Positions 56,407 to 63,372 of a stretch of 64,000 nucleotides of DNA are shown one piece after another. The DNA lies in assembly GCF_030734285.1 (NCBI RefSeq), contig NZ_CP132294.1, forward strand, positions 992,001-1,056,000, read 5' to 3'. This DNA is from Natronococcus sp. AD-5. GTDB lineage: Archaea; Halobacteriota; Halobacteria; Halobacteriales; Natrialbaceae. Numbering within the stretch: position 1 is the stretch's first letter; every line of letters starts with the position of its first letter. Made by a program: the position numbers and the translations under genes. Under the pieces are notes generated by a model. The model made no database searches. It saw only the letters and a list, made by a program, of their open reading frames with translations, and was not told where the DNA came from.

Positions 56407-56661
56407 ATGGGATACGATATTGACGACAACGAAGCTGTTAGTGAGGCGGTTGTCTTGGCCGTGAGTTCGGCAAAAGAGCGTGACCCCTGTACTCTAAGAC
56501 CACTATATGAAATCATCAATCCAGATGCACTGAACGAATTATCCGACCCAAAGTACGATGGAAAACGCCGAACGGGTGCTAACGTCTCATTCGTCTACAG
56601 TGACCATCGCGTTACTATCGATACCAGTGAGTACATTACAATTCAACCAGCAGATGTGTGA
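56407..56661 (+). CDS. HalOD1 output-domain protein
   Basis: Stand-alone HalOD1 domain of 84 residues: VSEAVVLAVSSAKERDPCTLRPLYEIINPDALNELSD, then strands NVSFVYSDHRVTIDTSEYITI. The LRPLYEIINPDAL core is diagnostic. Its codon use is AT-richer than chromosomal core genes. The promoter region carries TGTTAC repeats. A lone receiver protein is encoded 85 bases downstream on the same strand. Confidence 0.85.
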   Translation: MGYDIDDNEAVSEAVVLAVSSAKERDPCTLRPLYEIINPDALNELSDPKYDGKRRTGANVSFVYSDHRVTIDTSEYITIQPADV

Positions 56662-56745
56662 TTCGATTACTAATTTCAACTCGATATTATCTGCAAAATA
56701 CTTCACCGAATCCCTTATACTCGTTAACCCGGATTATTACACACT

Positions 56746-57186
56746 ATGGGGAATGGGACGTCAGAGGCGGTGATACTGTTGGTAGAAGACAACCCCGGCG
56801 ATATTCGCCTCATCGAAGAAGCCTTCTCAGACGGCAGCATCGCAAACACGCTCAACACCGTCAACGATGGTGAGGAAGCACTCGACTTCATCTATCGACG
56901 CGGAGAGCACGAGGACGCTCGCCGACCGGATATTGTACTGCTCGACCTGAAGCTGCCGAAAGTGGACGGTGAAGACGTTCTACACGAAATCAAACACCAC
57001 CCTGAACTGGATCAGGTTCCAGTGATCGTCCTGACCGGAATGGATGAGAACCTCATCGAATCCCGTGATCTCGATGACGATGCGGACGAAGATGCAATCC
57101 TCGAAAAACCAGTCGACCCCGGTGAGTTCGTCGAGGTAATCCGGTCATTCGAGAAGTTCCGGTTAGCAGTCATGCGAGAGGACTGA
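56746..57186 (+). CDS. Single-domain response regulator (receiver)
   Basis: Receiver-only protein of 146 residues, CheY-like in layout but of the Rcp1-type with a long beta4-alpha4 loop. The acidic pair is Glu14-Asp15 in LLVEDNPGDIRLIEEAF, the phospho-acceptor Asp67 is in DIVLLDLKLPKVDG, the Thr97 switch is in VIVLTGMDE, and the conserved Lys121 is in AILEKPVDP. With no output domain it must act by protein contact. A CCTTATACTCG box about 30 bases upstream gives a leaderless start. The kinase partner is unknown. Confidence 0.94.
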   Translation: MGNGTSEAVILLVEDNPGDIRLIEEAFSDGSIANTLNTVNDGEEALDFIYRRGEHEDARRPDIVLLDLKLPKVDGEDVLHEIKHHPELDQVPVIVLTGMDENLIESRDLDDDADEDAILEKPVDPGEFVEVIRSFEKFRLAVMRED

Positions 57187-57282
57187 CGCCTACCGACGGA
57201 GCGTGGATCCAGTAGAACGATTTCACTTATTACGCACAATCTGCGCCGAACGATGATCACTAGACTGGATACCGAACAGACG

Positions 57283-57471
57283 TTAGTCTATTCCCTTATC
57301 TTCTAGAACGGTATCAATCGGCTCACCTACGACCTGAAACTCTGTTGATCCACATTGACAGCCGTCTCTTCCGATTGGCTCGATCGTCCCATCAGACCGC
57401 ATATTAGCTGTATAGAAAGCGTTACAAGAGTCACATTCTGAGTTGATTAGTTCAACCGTTCGGTTGTCCAC
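57283..57471 (-). CDS. Small CxxC/CxC zinc-ribbon protein
   Basis: Protein of 62 residues: VELINSECDSCNAFYTANM, the turn SDGTIEPIG, then DGCQCGSTEFQVVG. The cysteine and DGTIxPxG arrangement matches the protein at 36422-36616. It is AT-richer in codon use than core genes. Probably a minimal zinc ribbon; function unknown. Stands alone on the minus strand in the accessory cluster. Confidence 0.65.
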   Translation of the reverse strand: MDNRTVELINSECDSCNAFYTANMRSDGTIEPIGRDGCQCGSTEFQVVGEPIDTVLEDKGID

Positions 57472-57514
57472 CTGTACTGAACGATCACGACCTCGCTTGA
57501 TCGGTCTTTAAATC

Positions 57515-57543
57515 GTGCTGCGTTCGCACCCTGTATTCAGCAC
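57515..57543 (+). repeat. 29-bp dispersed repeat, copy 3
   Basis: Runs from GTGCTGCGTTCGCACC to CTGTATTCAGCAC, with GTGCTG at one end complementary to CAGCAC at the other. It shares 12 of the last 13 bases with copy 2 and lies in the 307-base gene-free gap 57472-57778. Confidence 0.6.
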
Positions 57544-57580
57544 CGGCTGAACGAACTACCGAGTCGTTGCCAAGAACGGC

Positions 57581-57609
57581 GTGCCGAATAGAGAGGATGT
57601 CTCTCTCAC
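57581..57609 (-). repeat. 29-bp dispersed repeat, diverged copy 4
   Basis: GTGCCGAATAGAGAGG at one end and CTCTCAC at the other. It sits at the same place within the longer repeated element as copy 1 does at 51200, 38 bases from copy 3 and in opposite orientation. Confidence 0.4.
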
Positions 57610-57778
57610 GGCGCGTTCGTTACTTCCCGGCCAATAGAGCTGAACCAACCGCTATGTGCGGATCGAATAGCAGTTTTGTACTAACTGCCTCAACGATCGA
57701 TTCGAGGCTACATCACACTACTTCCGCCACCATTGAAGGGTCCGACAGAACCTGCTATCCACCGCCATCGATACGCGC

Positions 57779-58093
57779 TTACTGGTCGTGTGAGCGGACA
57801 GCCAGCTCGTCACCTTCGAACCAGATCTGATAGTGGTCAATAGTAAAGGAAACGGTGACCTGTTCGGATTTTTGATCTCGGACGAGCGCATCGAGCGCTT
57901 CCGGGTCAACGTGATCGTATAAGGTGGTTCCGAACTCGGTCGCAAGCTCGGTTTGATCGACACCCGTGACGGTTGCGAGAGCGGTGACTGTGGCGATGCT
58001 CGGTGATGTGGCCGACCAATCGTACGTTCTTTTGAAGTGAATAGTGGTCGAATCAGACCCACGCCCGTCGCCCACTTGGGTTTCCTCACCCAT
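57779..58093 (-). CDS. HalOD1 output-domain protein
   Basis: Protein of 104 residues with a diverged HalOD1 domain after a 30-residue polar N-terminal arm. The core reads SIATVTALATVTGVDQTELATEFGTTLYDHVDPEALDALVRD, followed by strands VTVSFTIDHYQIWFEGDELAV. The arm contains TTIHFKRTYDWSATSPS. In the core, LYDHVDPEAL replaces the commoner PLYEVIDPDAL. It is the fourth HalOD1 gene in the window. Confidence 0.8.
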   Translation of the reverse strand: MGEETQVGDGRGSDSTTIHFKRTYDWSATSPSIATVTALATVTGVDQTELATEFGTTLYDHVDPEALDALVRDQKSEQVTVSFTIDHYQIWFEGDELAVRSHDQ

Positions 58094-58664
58094 AGCTGGC
58101 CTATGCTAATGAGGCCCATAAATGTACTGTGATTTTCCGAGTGAATGCCTGCGTGTATTCACGCTGCTCGCTCTCTGTCGAGTCGCCACGTGAAGATCGC
58201 TCGGAGGACGACAACGAGGCTATTTCGTTCGCCTGCGCCCCAGATCGCCGTTTCTTCGATCTCATCAGCGCCGGCGGAACCGTTCACGAGAGCGCTCACG
58301 AGTGCCGTCTCTTGATCAGTGATCAACGGGCTTCCGGCGGGCGTCTATCGCCACTCCCACAGGGTTTCGAACAGCCCGGCTGATGGTACCCTCTCCTGAA
58401 TCTGGTCCCGATCGAGAATCTATCAAGGCTGGTGGGTTTCAGTAGGACTCAGTCTCCGGACCAAAGAACGACGACAGGGAATCTCTCCCTCCTGGTAACA
58501 GTGGATCGCCACGCCCACGCCAGCCGATTTCACTCGCACGAGTTTATCCGCGTCTCGCTTCGCTCGCTGTCGCTCAGCGCGCGCCACAGCGGGACGGGCG
58601 GGCAGAGGCGAACGATCGACCTTATGTAAGCACCCTTAAGAGCTATCGGGAACAGGGTTGGCGT
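58094..58664. other. 571-base gap with a possible gene remnant
   Basis: No intact gene is recognisable between the HalOD1 gene and hisC. One minus-strand stretch (58159-58326) keeps haloarchaeal-like coding character and is listed separately. The last 150 bases before hisC are GC-rich and include the hisC promoter candidate CACCCTTAAGAGC (about 58629-58641, roughly 25-30 bases before the ATG). Confidence 0.4.
58159..58326 (-). pseudogene. Possible C-terminal gene remnant
   Basis: A frame of about 55 codons with no ATG start (TTG at 58326) and an in-frame stop just upstream. It reads as an amphipathic helix-rich C terminus (ITDQETALVSALVNGSAGAD, then a hydrophobic LVVVLRAIF stretch) and ends at a normal TGA. 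Upstream in the same frame, AGLFETLWEWR precedes a stop, so the gene, if any, is decayed. I recognise no family. Confidence 0.25.
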
Positions 58665-59789
58665 ATGCACCCGCGCGACCTGTCCGATCACGTCGCCTAC
58701 GAGGCGGGTCGAGGCATCGAGGAGGTCGCCCGCGAACTCGGGCGCGACCCCTCGGAGTTCATCAAACTCGCCTCGAACGAGAACCCGCACGGCCCCTCGC
58801 CGGCGGCCGCCGTGGCCATCCGGGAGACGGCCTCGAGCGTGAGTTCCTACCCGAAGTCCGCGCACACCGACCTCACCGCCGCGATCGCCAATCGCTGGGA
58901 CGTCGACGCGTCCCAGGTCTGGCTCGCCAACGGCGGCGACGGCGCGATCGACTACCTCTCCCGGGCGACCCTCGAGCCCGACGACGACGTGCTCGTCCCC
59001 GCGCCCGGCTTCGCCTACTACGGAATGAGTGCCCGCTTCCACCACGGCGACGTTCGCGAGTACGCCCTCGAGCGCGAGGACGACTTCGAACAGACGTCCG
59101 AGACCGTTCTCTCGGCCTACGACGGCGAGCGGATCGTCTACCTGACCAGTCCGCACAACCCGTCCGGATCGACGATCGCCCTCGCGGACGTCGAGCGAAT
59201 CGCCGAGGAGACCGGCGACGACACCCTCGTCGTGGTCGACGAGGCCTACGGCGAGTTCGCCGACGTCGACAGCGCCGTCGCGCTGCTCGAGGACCGGAAC
59301 GGCTTCGAGGCTCGCGACGACGTCGCCGTCCTGCGCACGTTCTCGAAAGCGTACGGACTCGCGGGCGTTCGGCTGGGCTACGCGATCGTGCCCGACGAGT
59401 GGGCCGACGCCTACGCCCGCGTGAACACGCCCTTCGCCGCGAGCGAGATCGCCTGCCGGGCCGGACTCGCCGCGATCGACGACGAGGAGCACGTCGAGCG
59501 CACCCTCGAGACGGCCCGCGAGTCCCGCGAGTACATGCGCGATCAGCTCGAGGCCCGCGTCTGGCCCAGCGAGGGCAACTTCGTGCTCGTCGCCGTCGGC
59601 GACGCGACGGCCGTCGCGGAGGCGACCCAGGAACGCGGCGTCATCGTCCGGGACTGCTCGAGTTTCGGCCTTCCCGGCTGTATCCGCGTCACCTGCGGCA
59701 CCGAAGCGGAGACCGACCGGGCGGTCGAGACGATCAACGCCGTCCTCGAGGACGTCGCCCCCGAGAGCAGGGAGGTGTCCGAGGCGTGA
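58665..59789 (+). CDS. hisC: Histidinol-phosphate aminotransferase
   Basis: PLP enzyme of 374 residues that transfers the amino group from glutamate to imidazole-acetol phosphate in histidine synthesis. Landmarks are FIKLASNENPHGPSPAA, the YLTSPHNPSGSTIAL Asn/Pro block, VVVDEAYGEFADV and the Schiff-base Lys in LRTFSKAYGLAGVRLGYAI. The C-terminal Arg is in PGCIRVTCGT. Its stop overlaps the GTG start of the next gene, so it heads a coupled three-gene operon with a Fap7-type kinase and a CDP-alcohol transferase. Confidence 0.96.
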   Translation: MHPRDLSDHVAYEAGRGIEEVARELGRDPSEFIKLASNENPHGPSPAAAVAIRETASSVSSYPKSAHTDLTAAIANRWDVDASQVWLANGGDGAIDYLSRATLEPDDDVLVPAPGFAYYGMSARFHHGDVREYALEREDDFEQTSETVLSAYDGERIVYLTSPHNPSGSTIALADVERIAEETGDDTLVVVDEAYGEFADVDSAVALLEDRNGFEARDDVAVLRTFSKAYGLAGVRLGYAIVPDEWADAYARVNTPFAASEIACRAGLAAIDDEEHVERTLETARESREYMRDQLEARVWPSEGNFVLVAVGDATAVAEATQERGVIVRDCSSFGLPGCIRVTCGTEAETDRAVETINAVLEDVAPESREVSEA

Positions 59790-60316
59790 GGGTCGCCGTC
59801 ACCGGAACCCCGGGGACGGGAAAGACCACCGCGACGGAACTGCTCGAACCCCGGCTCGCGGACCGCGACGACGCGCTCGAGGTGGTCCACCTCAACGAGG
59901 TGCTCGACGAGGAGGAGCTGTACACCGAGATCGACGCCGATCGCGAAAGCAAGATCGCCGACCTCGACGCGCTCGCGGCGTGGCTCGACGACCGCGAGGA
60001 CGCGGTGATCGAATCGCACCTCGCACACCACTTCGACGCCGATCGCGTCGCCGTCCTGCGCTGTCAGCCGGTGACGCTCGAGCAACGGCTGCTCGAACGC
60101 GGCGAGACCCGGGCGAAAGCGACGGAGAACGCGGAGAGCGAAGCGCTCGACGTCATCCTCGCCGAGGCGGTCGAGGAGCACGGGCTCGAGTCGGTGTACG
60201 AGATCGACACGACCGATCTGGCTCCCGAGGGCGTCGCGGACGAACTCGAGGCCGTCGTCGCGAGCGACCGGAAACCGAGCGCCGGCGAGGTCGACTTCGT
60301 GGGGTACCTCGGATGA
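59786..60316 (+). CDS. Fap7/hCINAP-type adenylate kinase family protein
   Basis: P-loop protein of 176 residues of the archaeal adenylate-kinase-like Fap7 group, linked in eukaryotes and archaea to late 18S/16S maturation and small-subunit assembly. It shows Walker A VTGTPGTGKTTATELL, the VVHLNEVLDEEELYTEIDADRESKIADLD block, DAVIESHLAHHF, and the LID-like CQPVTLEQRLLERGETRAKATENAESEALDVI. It starts at GTG 59786, overlapping the hisC stop, and its own stop overlaps the next ATG. Confidence 0.9.
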   Translation: MRVAVTGTPGTGKTTATELLEPRLADRDDALEVVHLNEVLDEEELYTEIDADRESKIADLDALAAWLDDREDAVIESHLAHHFDADRVAVLRCQPVTLEQRLLERGETRAKATENAESEALDVILAEAVEEHGLESVYEIDTTDLAPEGVADELEAVVASDRKPSAGEVDFVGYLG

Positions 60317-60924
60317 CGCTCGACAAGCTCCGACCGTACGTCTCGCGGTTCCTGGATCCGTTCGTCAGGGGCTTCGACCGCATCGGAATGACGCCCGACG
60401 GCGTCAGCGCGCTGTCGTTCGGGATTGCGGTCCTGGCCGCACTCGCGTTTCTCCTCGGCGGTCGAGCGGATCCAATCTGGTTCGTCGTCGCCGCGACGCT
60501 GGTCTTCCTGAACGGCTGGTTCGACATCATCGACGGGGCGCTCGCGCGCGAACAGCAGGTCGCCTCGGCGGGCGGGGATCTCCTCGATCACGTCATCGAC
60601 AGGTACGCGGACATCGTCATCATCGGCGGACTGGCGGCCGGCGTCGGGGACTACTTCCTCGGCTTCCTCGCGGTAACGGGAGTCGTGATGACCTCGTATC
60701 TGGGCACCCAGGCCCAGGCCGTCGGGCTCGACCGGGTCTACGGCGGACTCGTCGGCCGCGCGGACCGGCTGGCGATCATCGGACTCGTCGGCTTCCTCGC
60801 CTATCCGCTGTCGGGCGAGTACGGCGGGCTCACGCTGATCGGCTGGCTGCTGGTCTTCCTCGCGGTCGTCGGTCACATCACCGCGCTCCAGCGCTTTTAC
60901 TACTCCTGGTCGGCGCTCGACTGA
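60313..60924 (+). CDS. CDP-alcohol phosphatidyltransferase family membrane enzyme
   Basis: Membrane enzyme of 203 residues with about six helices that moves a CDP-activated lipid onto an alcohol in archaeal phospholipid synthesis. The diagnostic motif reads FDIIDGALAREQQVASAGGDLLDHVIDRYAD (DG-x2-AR, then G-x3-D-x3-D). Archaeal relatives make archaetidylinositol phosphate or archaetidylserine; which one cannot be told here. It is coupled to the kinase gene by a 4-base ATGA overlap. Confidence 0.92.
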   Translation: MTLDKLRPYVSRFLDPFVRGFDRIGMTPDGVSALSFGIAVLAALAFLLGGRADPIWFVVAATLVFLNGWFDIIDGALAREQQVASAGGDLLDHVIDRYADIVIIGGLAAGVGDYFLGFLAVTGVVMTSYLGTQAQAVGLDRVYGGLVGRADRLAIIGLVGFLAYPLSGEYGGLTLIGWLLVFLAVVGHITALQRFYYSWSALD

Positions 60925-60987
60925 CCGCGTTCCGCGCTCTGGGATCGCGCCGCATGGTTTATCACTCGCCGCGATATAGATTCCTCC

Positions 60988-61530
60988 ATGGTTCAATGCG
61001 AGATGTGTGGCACCGAGACGTCGTCTCCGAAGACGATCAAGGTCGAGGGTGCGAAGTTAGACGTGTGTTCGAACTGTACCGAGTTCGGGACCGAGGTCAA
61101 GCAGCCCTCCTCGAGTTCGAGCGCGTCGACGAAGTACTCGACCGGCTCGAGTTCGTCCTCGTCTTCGTCCTCGAGTTCGAGTGCCGGCGGTTCGACGGGC
61201 GGGTCGAGTTCGGGTGGCTCTCGCCGGCGGGACATGTTCGACGACATGGACGAACTCGCGACCGACTACGACGACCGCGTCCGTCGCGCTCGCGAGAAGA
61301 AGGGGCTCAGCCAGTCCGACCTCGCGAACGAACTCAACGAGAAGGCGAGTCTCATCCGCAAGATCGAGCGCGGCGACACCCTCCCGAGCGACCGGGTGCA
61401 GTCGAAACTCGAGAGCTTCCTCGAGATCGACCTGAACGCCGAGGGCGCCTCCACCGACGACTCGGAGTGGTCGGGCGGCTCCTCGACGGGGAGTTACACG
61501 CTCGGCGACGTCGTCAAGCGCAAGGACTGA
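60988..61530 (+). CDS. Multiprotein bridging factor aMBF1 with serine-rich linker
   Basis: Archaeal MBF1 homologue of 180 residues. An N-terminal zinc ribbon (VQCEMCGTE and DVCSNCTEF) is joined to a Cro-type HTH (REKKGLSQSDLANELNEKASLIRKIERGDTLPSD) by a linker at residues about 40-78 that is nearly all Ser and Gly. The C terminus has the GSYTLGDVVKRKD motif. MBF1 bridges transcription factors and TBP in eukaryotes; in archaea it associates with ribosomes. The low-complexity linker uses TCG and AGT codons heavily, giving a repetitive DNA tract at about 61110-61220. Confidence 0.95.
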   Translation: MVQCEMCGTETSSPKTIKVEGAKLDVCSNCTEFGTEVKQPSSSSSASTKYSTGSSSSSSSSSSSSAGGSTGGSSSGGSRRRDMFDDMDELATDYDDRVRRAREKKGLSQSDLANELNEKASLIRKIERGDTLPSDRVQSKLESFLEIDLNAEGASTDDSEWSGGSSTGSYTLGDVVKRKD

Positions 61531-61602
61531 GACGAACTCGCGTGGGGGCGGCCACCGGCCTGACTCGCAAGCTATTTCTTTCCCGCGGCGGGCGTCTCTC
61601 GT

Positions 61603-62247
61603 ATGTTCGTTCTCGTCAACCTCAAGACCTACCCGTGTGACCCGATCGAGGTCGCGGAAGCCGTTCGCGACGTCGACGAGCGCACCGACGCTCGCCTGGC
61701 CGTCGCGCCGCAGGCGGCCCACCTCGAGCGCGTCGCGGAGACGGGCGTCGAGACGTGGGCCCAGCACGTCGACCCGATCGAGCACGGCAGCAACACCGGC
61801 CACGCGCTCGCCGAGTCGGTCGCCGACGCGGGCGCGGACGGGACGCTGATCAACCACTCCGAGCGGCGGCTGAAACTCGCCGACGTCGACGGCTCGGTTC
61901 GAGCAGCCGACCGCGCGGGCCTCGAGACGGTCGTCTGTGCGAACAACCCGGCGCAGATCGGCGCCGCGGCGGCGCTCGGTCCCGACGCCGTCGCCGTCGA
62001 ACCGCCGGAACTCATCGGCACCGGAACGCCGGTCAGCCAGGCCGATCCCGACGTCGTCGAGGACGCCGTGGACGCCGCCGCGAGCGTCGATTCGGACGTC
62101 TCGGTGCTGTGCGGCGCCGGCATCAGCACCGGCGACGACGTCGTCGCCGCGGCCGACCTCGGCGCGGAGGGCGTGTTGCTCGCGAGCGGCGTCGCGAAGG
62201 CCGACGATCCGACGGCCGCGCTCGAGGACCTCGTGGAGCCGCTCTGA
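61603..62247 (+). CDS. tpiA: Triosephosphate isomerase, archaeal type
   Basis: TIM of 214 residues, the short archaeal form, interconverting glyceraldehyde 3-phosphate and dihydroxyacetone phosphate. The sequence has [11 protein letters not shown] (substrate Lys), the catalytic His in TLINHSERR, the catalytic Glu in [12 protein letters not shown], and the phosphate-binding loop [10 protein letters not shown] with [14 protein letters not shown]. It is a single gene 72 bases after the aMBF1 gene on the same strand. Confidence 0.97.
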   Translation: MFVLVNLKTYPCDPIEVAEAVRDVDERTDARLAVAPQAAHLERVAETGVETWAQHVDPIEHGSNTGHALAESVADAGADGTLINHSERRLKLADVDGSVRAADRAGLETVVCANNPAQIGAAAALGPDAVAVEPPELIGTGTPVSQADPDVVEDAVDAAASVDSDVSVLCGAGISTGDDVVAAADLGAEGVLLASGVAKADDPTAALEDLVEPL

Positions 62248-62298
62248 TCGGACGCGATCGACCGACCACTTTTCCCGCTGCCCGTCGAATCGGGCGCT

Positions 62299-62697
62299 AT
62301 GACCGCAGAACGACCCGTCGGCGTCGCGCTCGAGAATCGCCTCATGAGCCACGGGATATACGTGAGCGAGATCGCGTGGATCGACGACGAACCGGAGACC
62401 GTCGGCGCCCCTCGAGACGGCGACGGATTGACGGTCGCGTACGAAACGATCGCCGAGGCGCCCGTCGTGACGAGCCAGGAGGTCAGCGCCGTCGTCCGAA
62501 CGCTCCTGTCGATCGCCGAGGAGCGGGAGTGGACGCCCGGCCGCCTTGAGGCGACGTCGCGAACGACCGACGGAGAACCGCGCGGTCGCTGGCACGTCGA
62601 GGGCGAGTGGTTCGCGAGGCTCGGAACCGACCTCTCGGAGATCGAGTTCTCACAGCGGGTCCTCGACACGATCAGCGACGCGCCCGCCGACGCGTAG
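62299..62697 (+). CDS. Haloarchaeal conserved hypothetical protein
   Basis: Protein of 132 residues, alpha/beta and soluble. Visible features are the SHGIYVSEIAWIDD segment near residue 20, LTVAYETIAEAPVVTSQEVSAVVRTLLSIAEERE in the middle, and the C-terminal GRWHVEGEWFARLGTDLSEIEFSQRVLDTI. No cysteines or membrane segments. I recognise it as haloarchaeal but not its function. It is 51 bases after tpiA and 63 bases before the TIR gene on the same strand, so the three may share transcription. Confidence 0.7.
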   Translation: MTAERPVGVALENRLMSHGIYVSEIAWIDDEPETVGAPRDGDGLTVAYETIAEAPVVTSQEVSAVVRTLLSIAEEREWTPGRLEATSRTTDGEPRGRWHVEGEWFARLGTDLSEIEFSQRVLDTISDAPADA

Positions 62698-62760
62698 ATT
62701 CTCCCGGGACGAACGCGTACTTTGATATGAACCCGGCGTCCTACCTTTCGTAGATCGCAG

Positions 62761-63372
62761 ATGACCGGAGAACAGCTCTACGTCTCGCACGCACCCGTCG
62801 ATCTCGACCTGGTTCAGGATCTGTTCTCGACGGTCAGGAACTTCCCCGTCGGCGTTCACGTCGCGCTCGAGGAGGTCGAATCCGGCCGCTCGCGCAAGCG
62901 ACTCGAGGGCCGGATCGCGAACAGCAACGTCGTCGTCGCGGTGCTGACGGAGCGGTCGGCCGACAGCCGGTGGGTCAACCAGGAGATCGGTTACGCGCTG
63001 GCGAAGGGGATCCCCGTCCTACCGCTGTACACGGACGCCGATCTTCGCGGCGGGTTTCTCGCCGACGACGAGGGCGTGCGGATCGATCGGGACGACCTCT
63101 CCCGGACGGTCTTCGAACTCCTCTGTCGACTCCGGCGCGAACTCGCGCCGCTCGGCGCGCTCTCGGTTCCTAACTGGTACATCCAGTTTACGTGCACGAG
63201 CGCCCGGTGTACGCACCCCGTCGTCCTCGAACTCGAGGAGGATCAGTCGAAGCTCTGGAAGCTTCACGAGCACGGCAAACTGCTCTCCGTCTCGTGCGAT
63301 GACTGCGGGACGACGTACTCCTTCGATCCGGCGACGATCGGCTACGTCCACCGCGAACCCGCCGTTCAGTGA
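62761..63372 (+). CDS. TIR-domain protein with C-terminal zinc ribbon
   Basis: Protein of 203 residues. Residues 5-125 match a TIR fold: LYVSHAPVDLDLVQDLFSTV (first strand and helix), HVALEEVESG, RIANSNVVVAVLTERSADSRWVNQEIGYALAKGIPVLPLYTD. The glutamate in SRWVNQE (Glu75) is at the position of the catalytic Glu of NAD-cleaving TIR domains. Residues 140-203 carry a zinc ribbon with Cys145, Cys150, Cys179 and Cys182. There is no membrane segment. TIR proteins in prokaryotes often serve in defence or NAD signalling. The 3' end overlaps the convergent gene by 7 bases. Confidence 0.82.
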   Translation: MTGEQLYVSHAPVDLDLVQDLFSTVRNFPVGVHVALEEVESGRSRKRLEGRIANSNVVVAVLTERSADSRWVNQEIGYALAKGIPVLPLYTDADLRGGFLADDEGVRIDRDDLSRTVFELLCRLRRELAPLGALSVPNWYIQFTCTSARCTHPVVLELEEDQSKLWKLHEHGKLLSVSCDDCGTTYSFDPATIGYVHREPAVQ

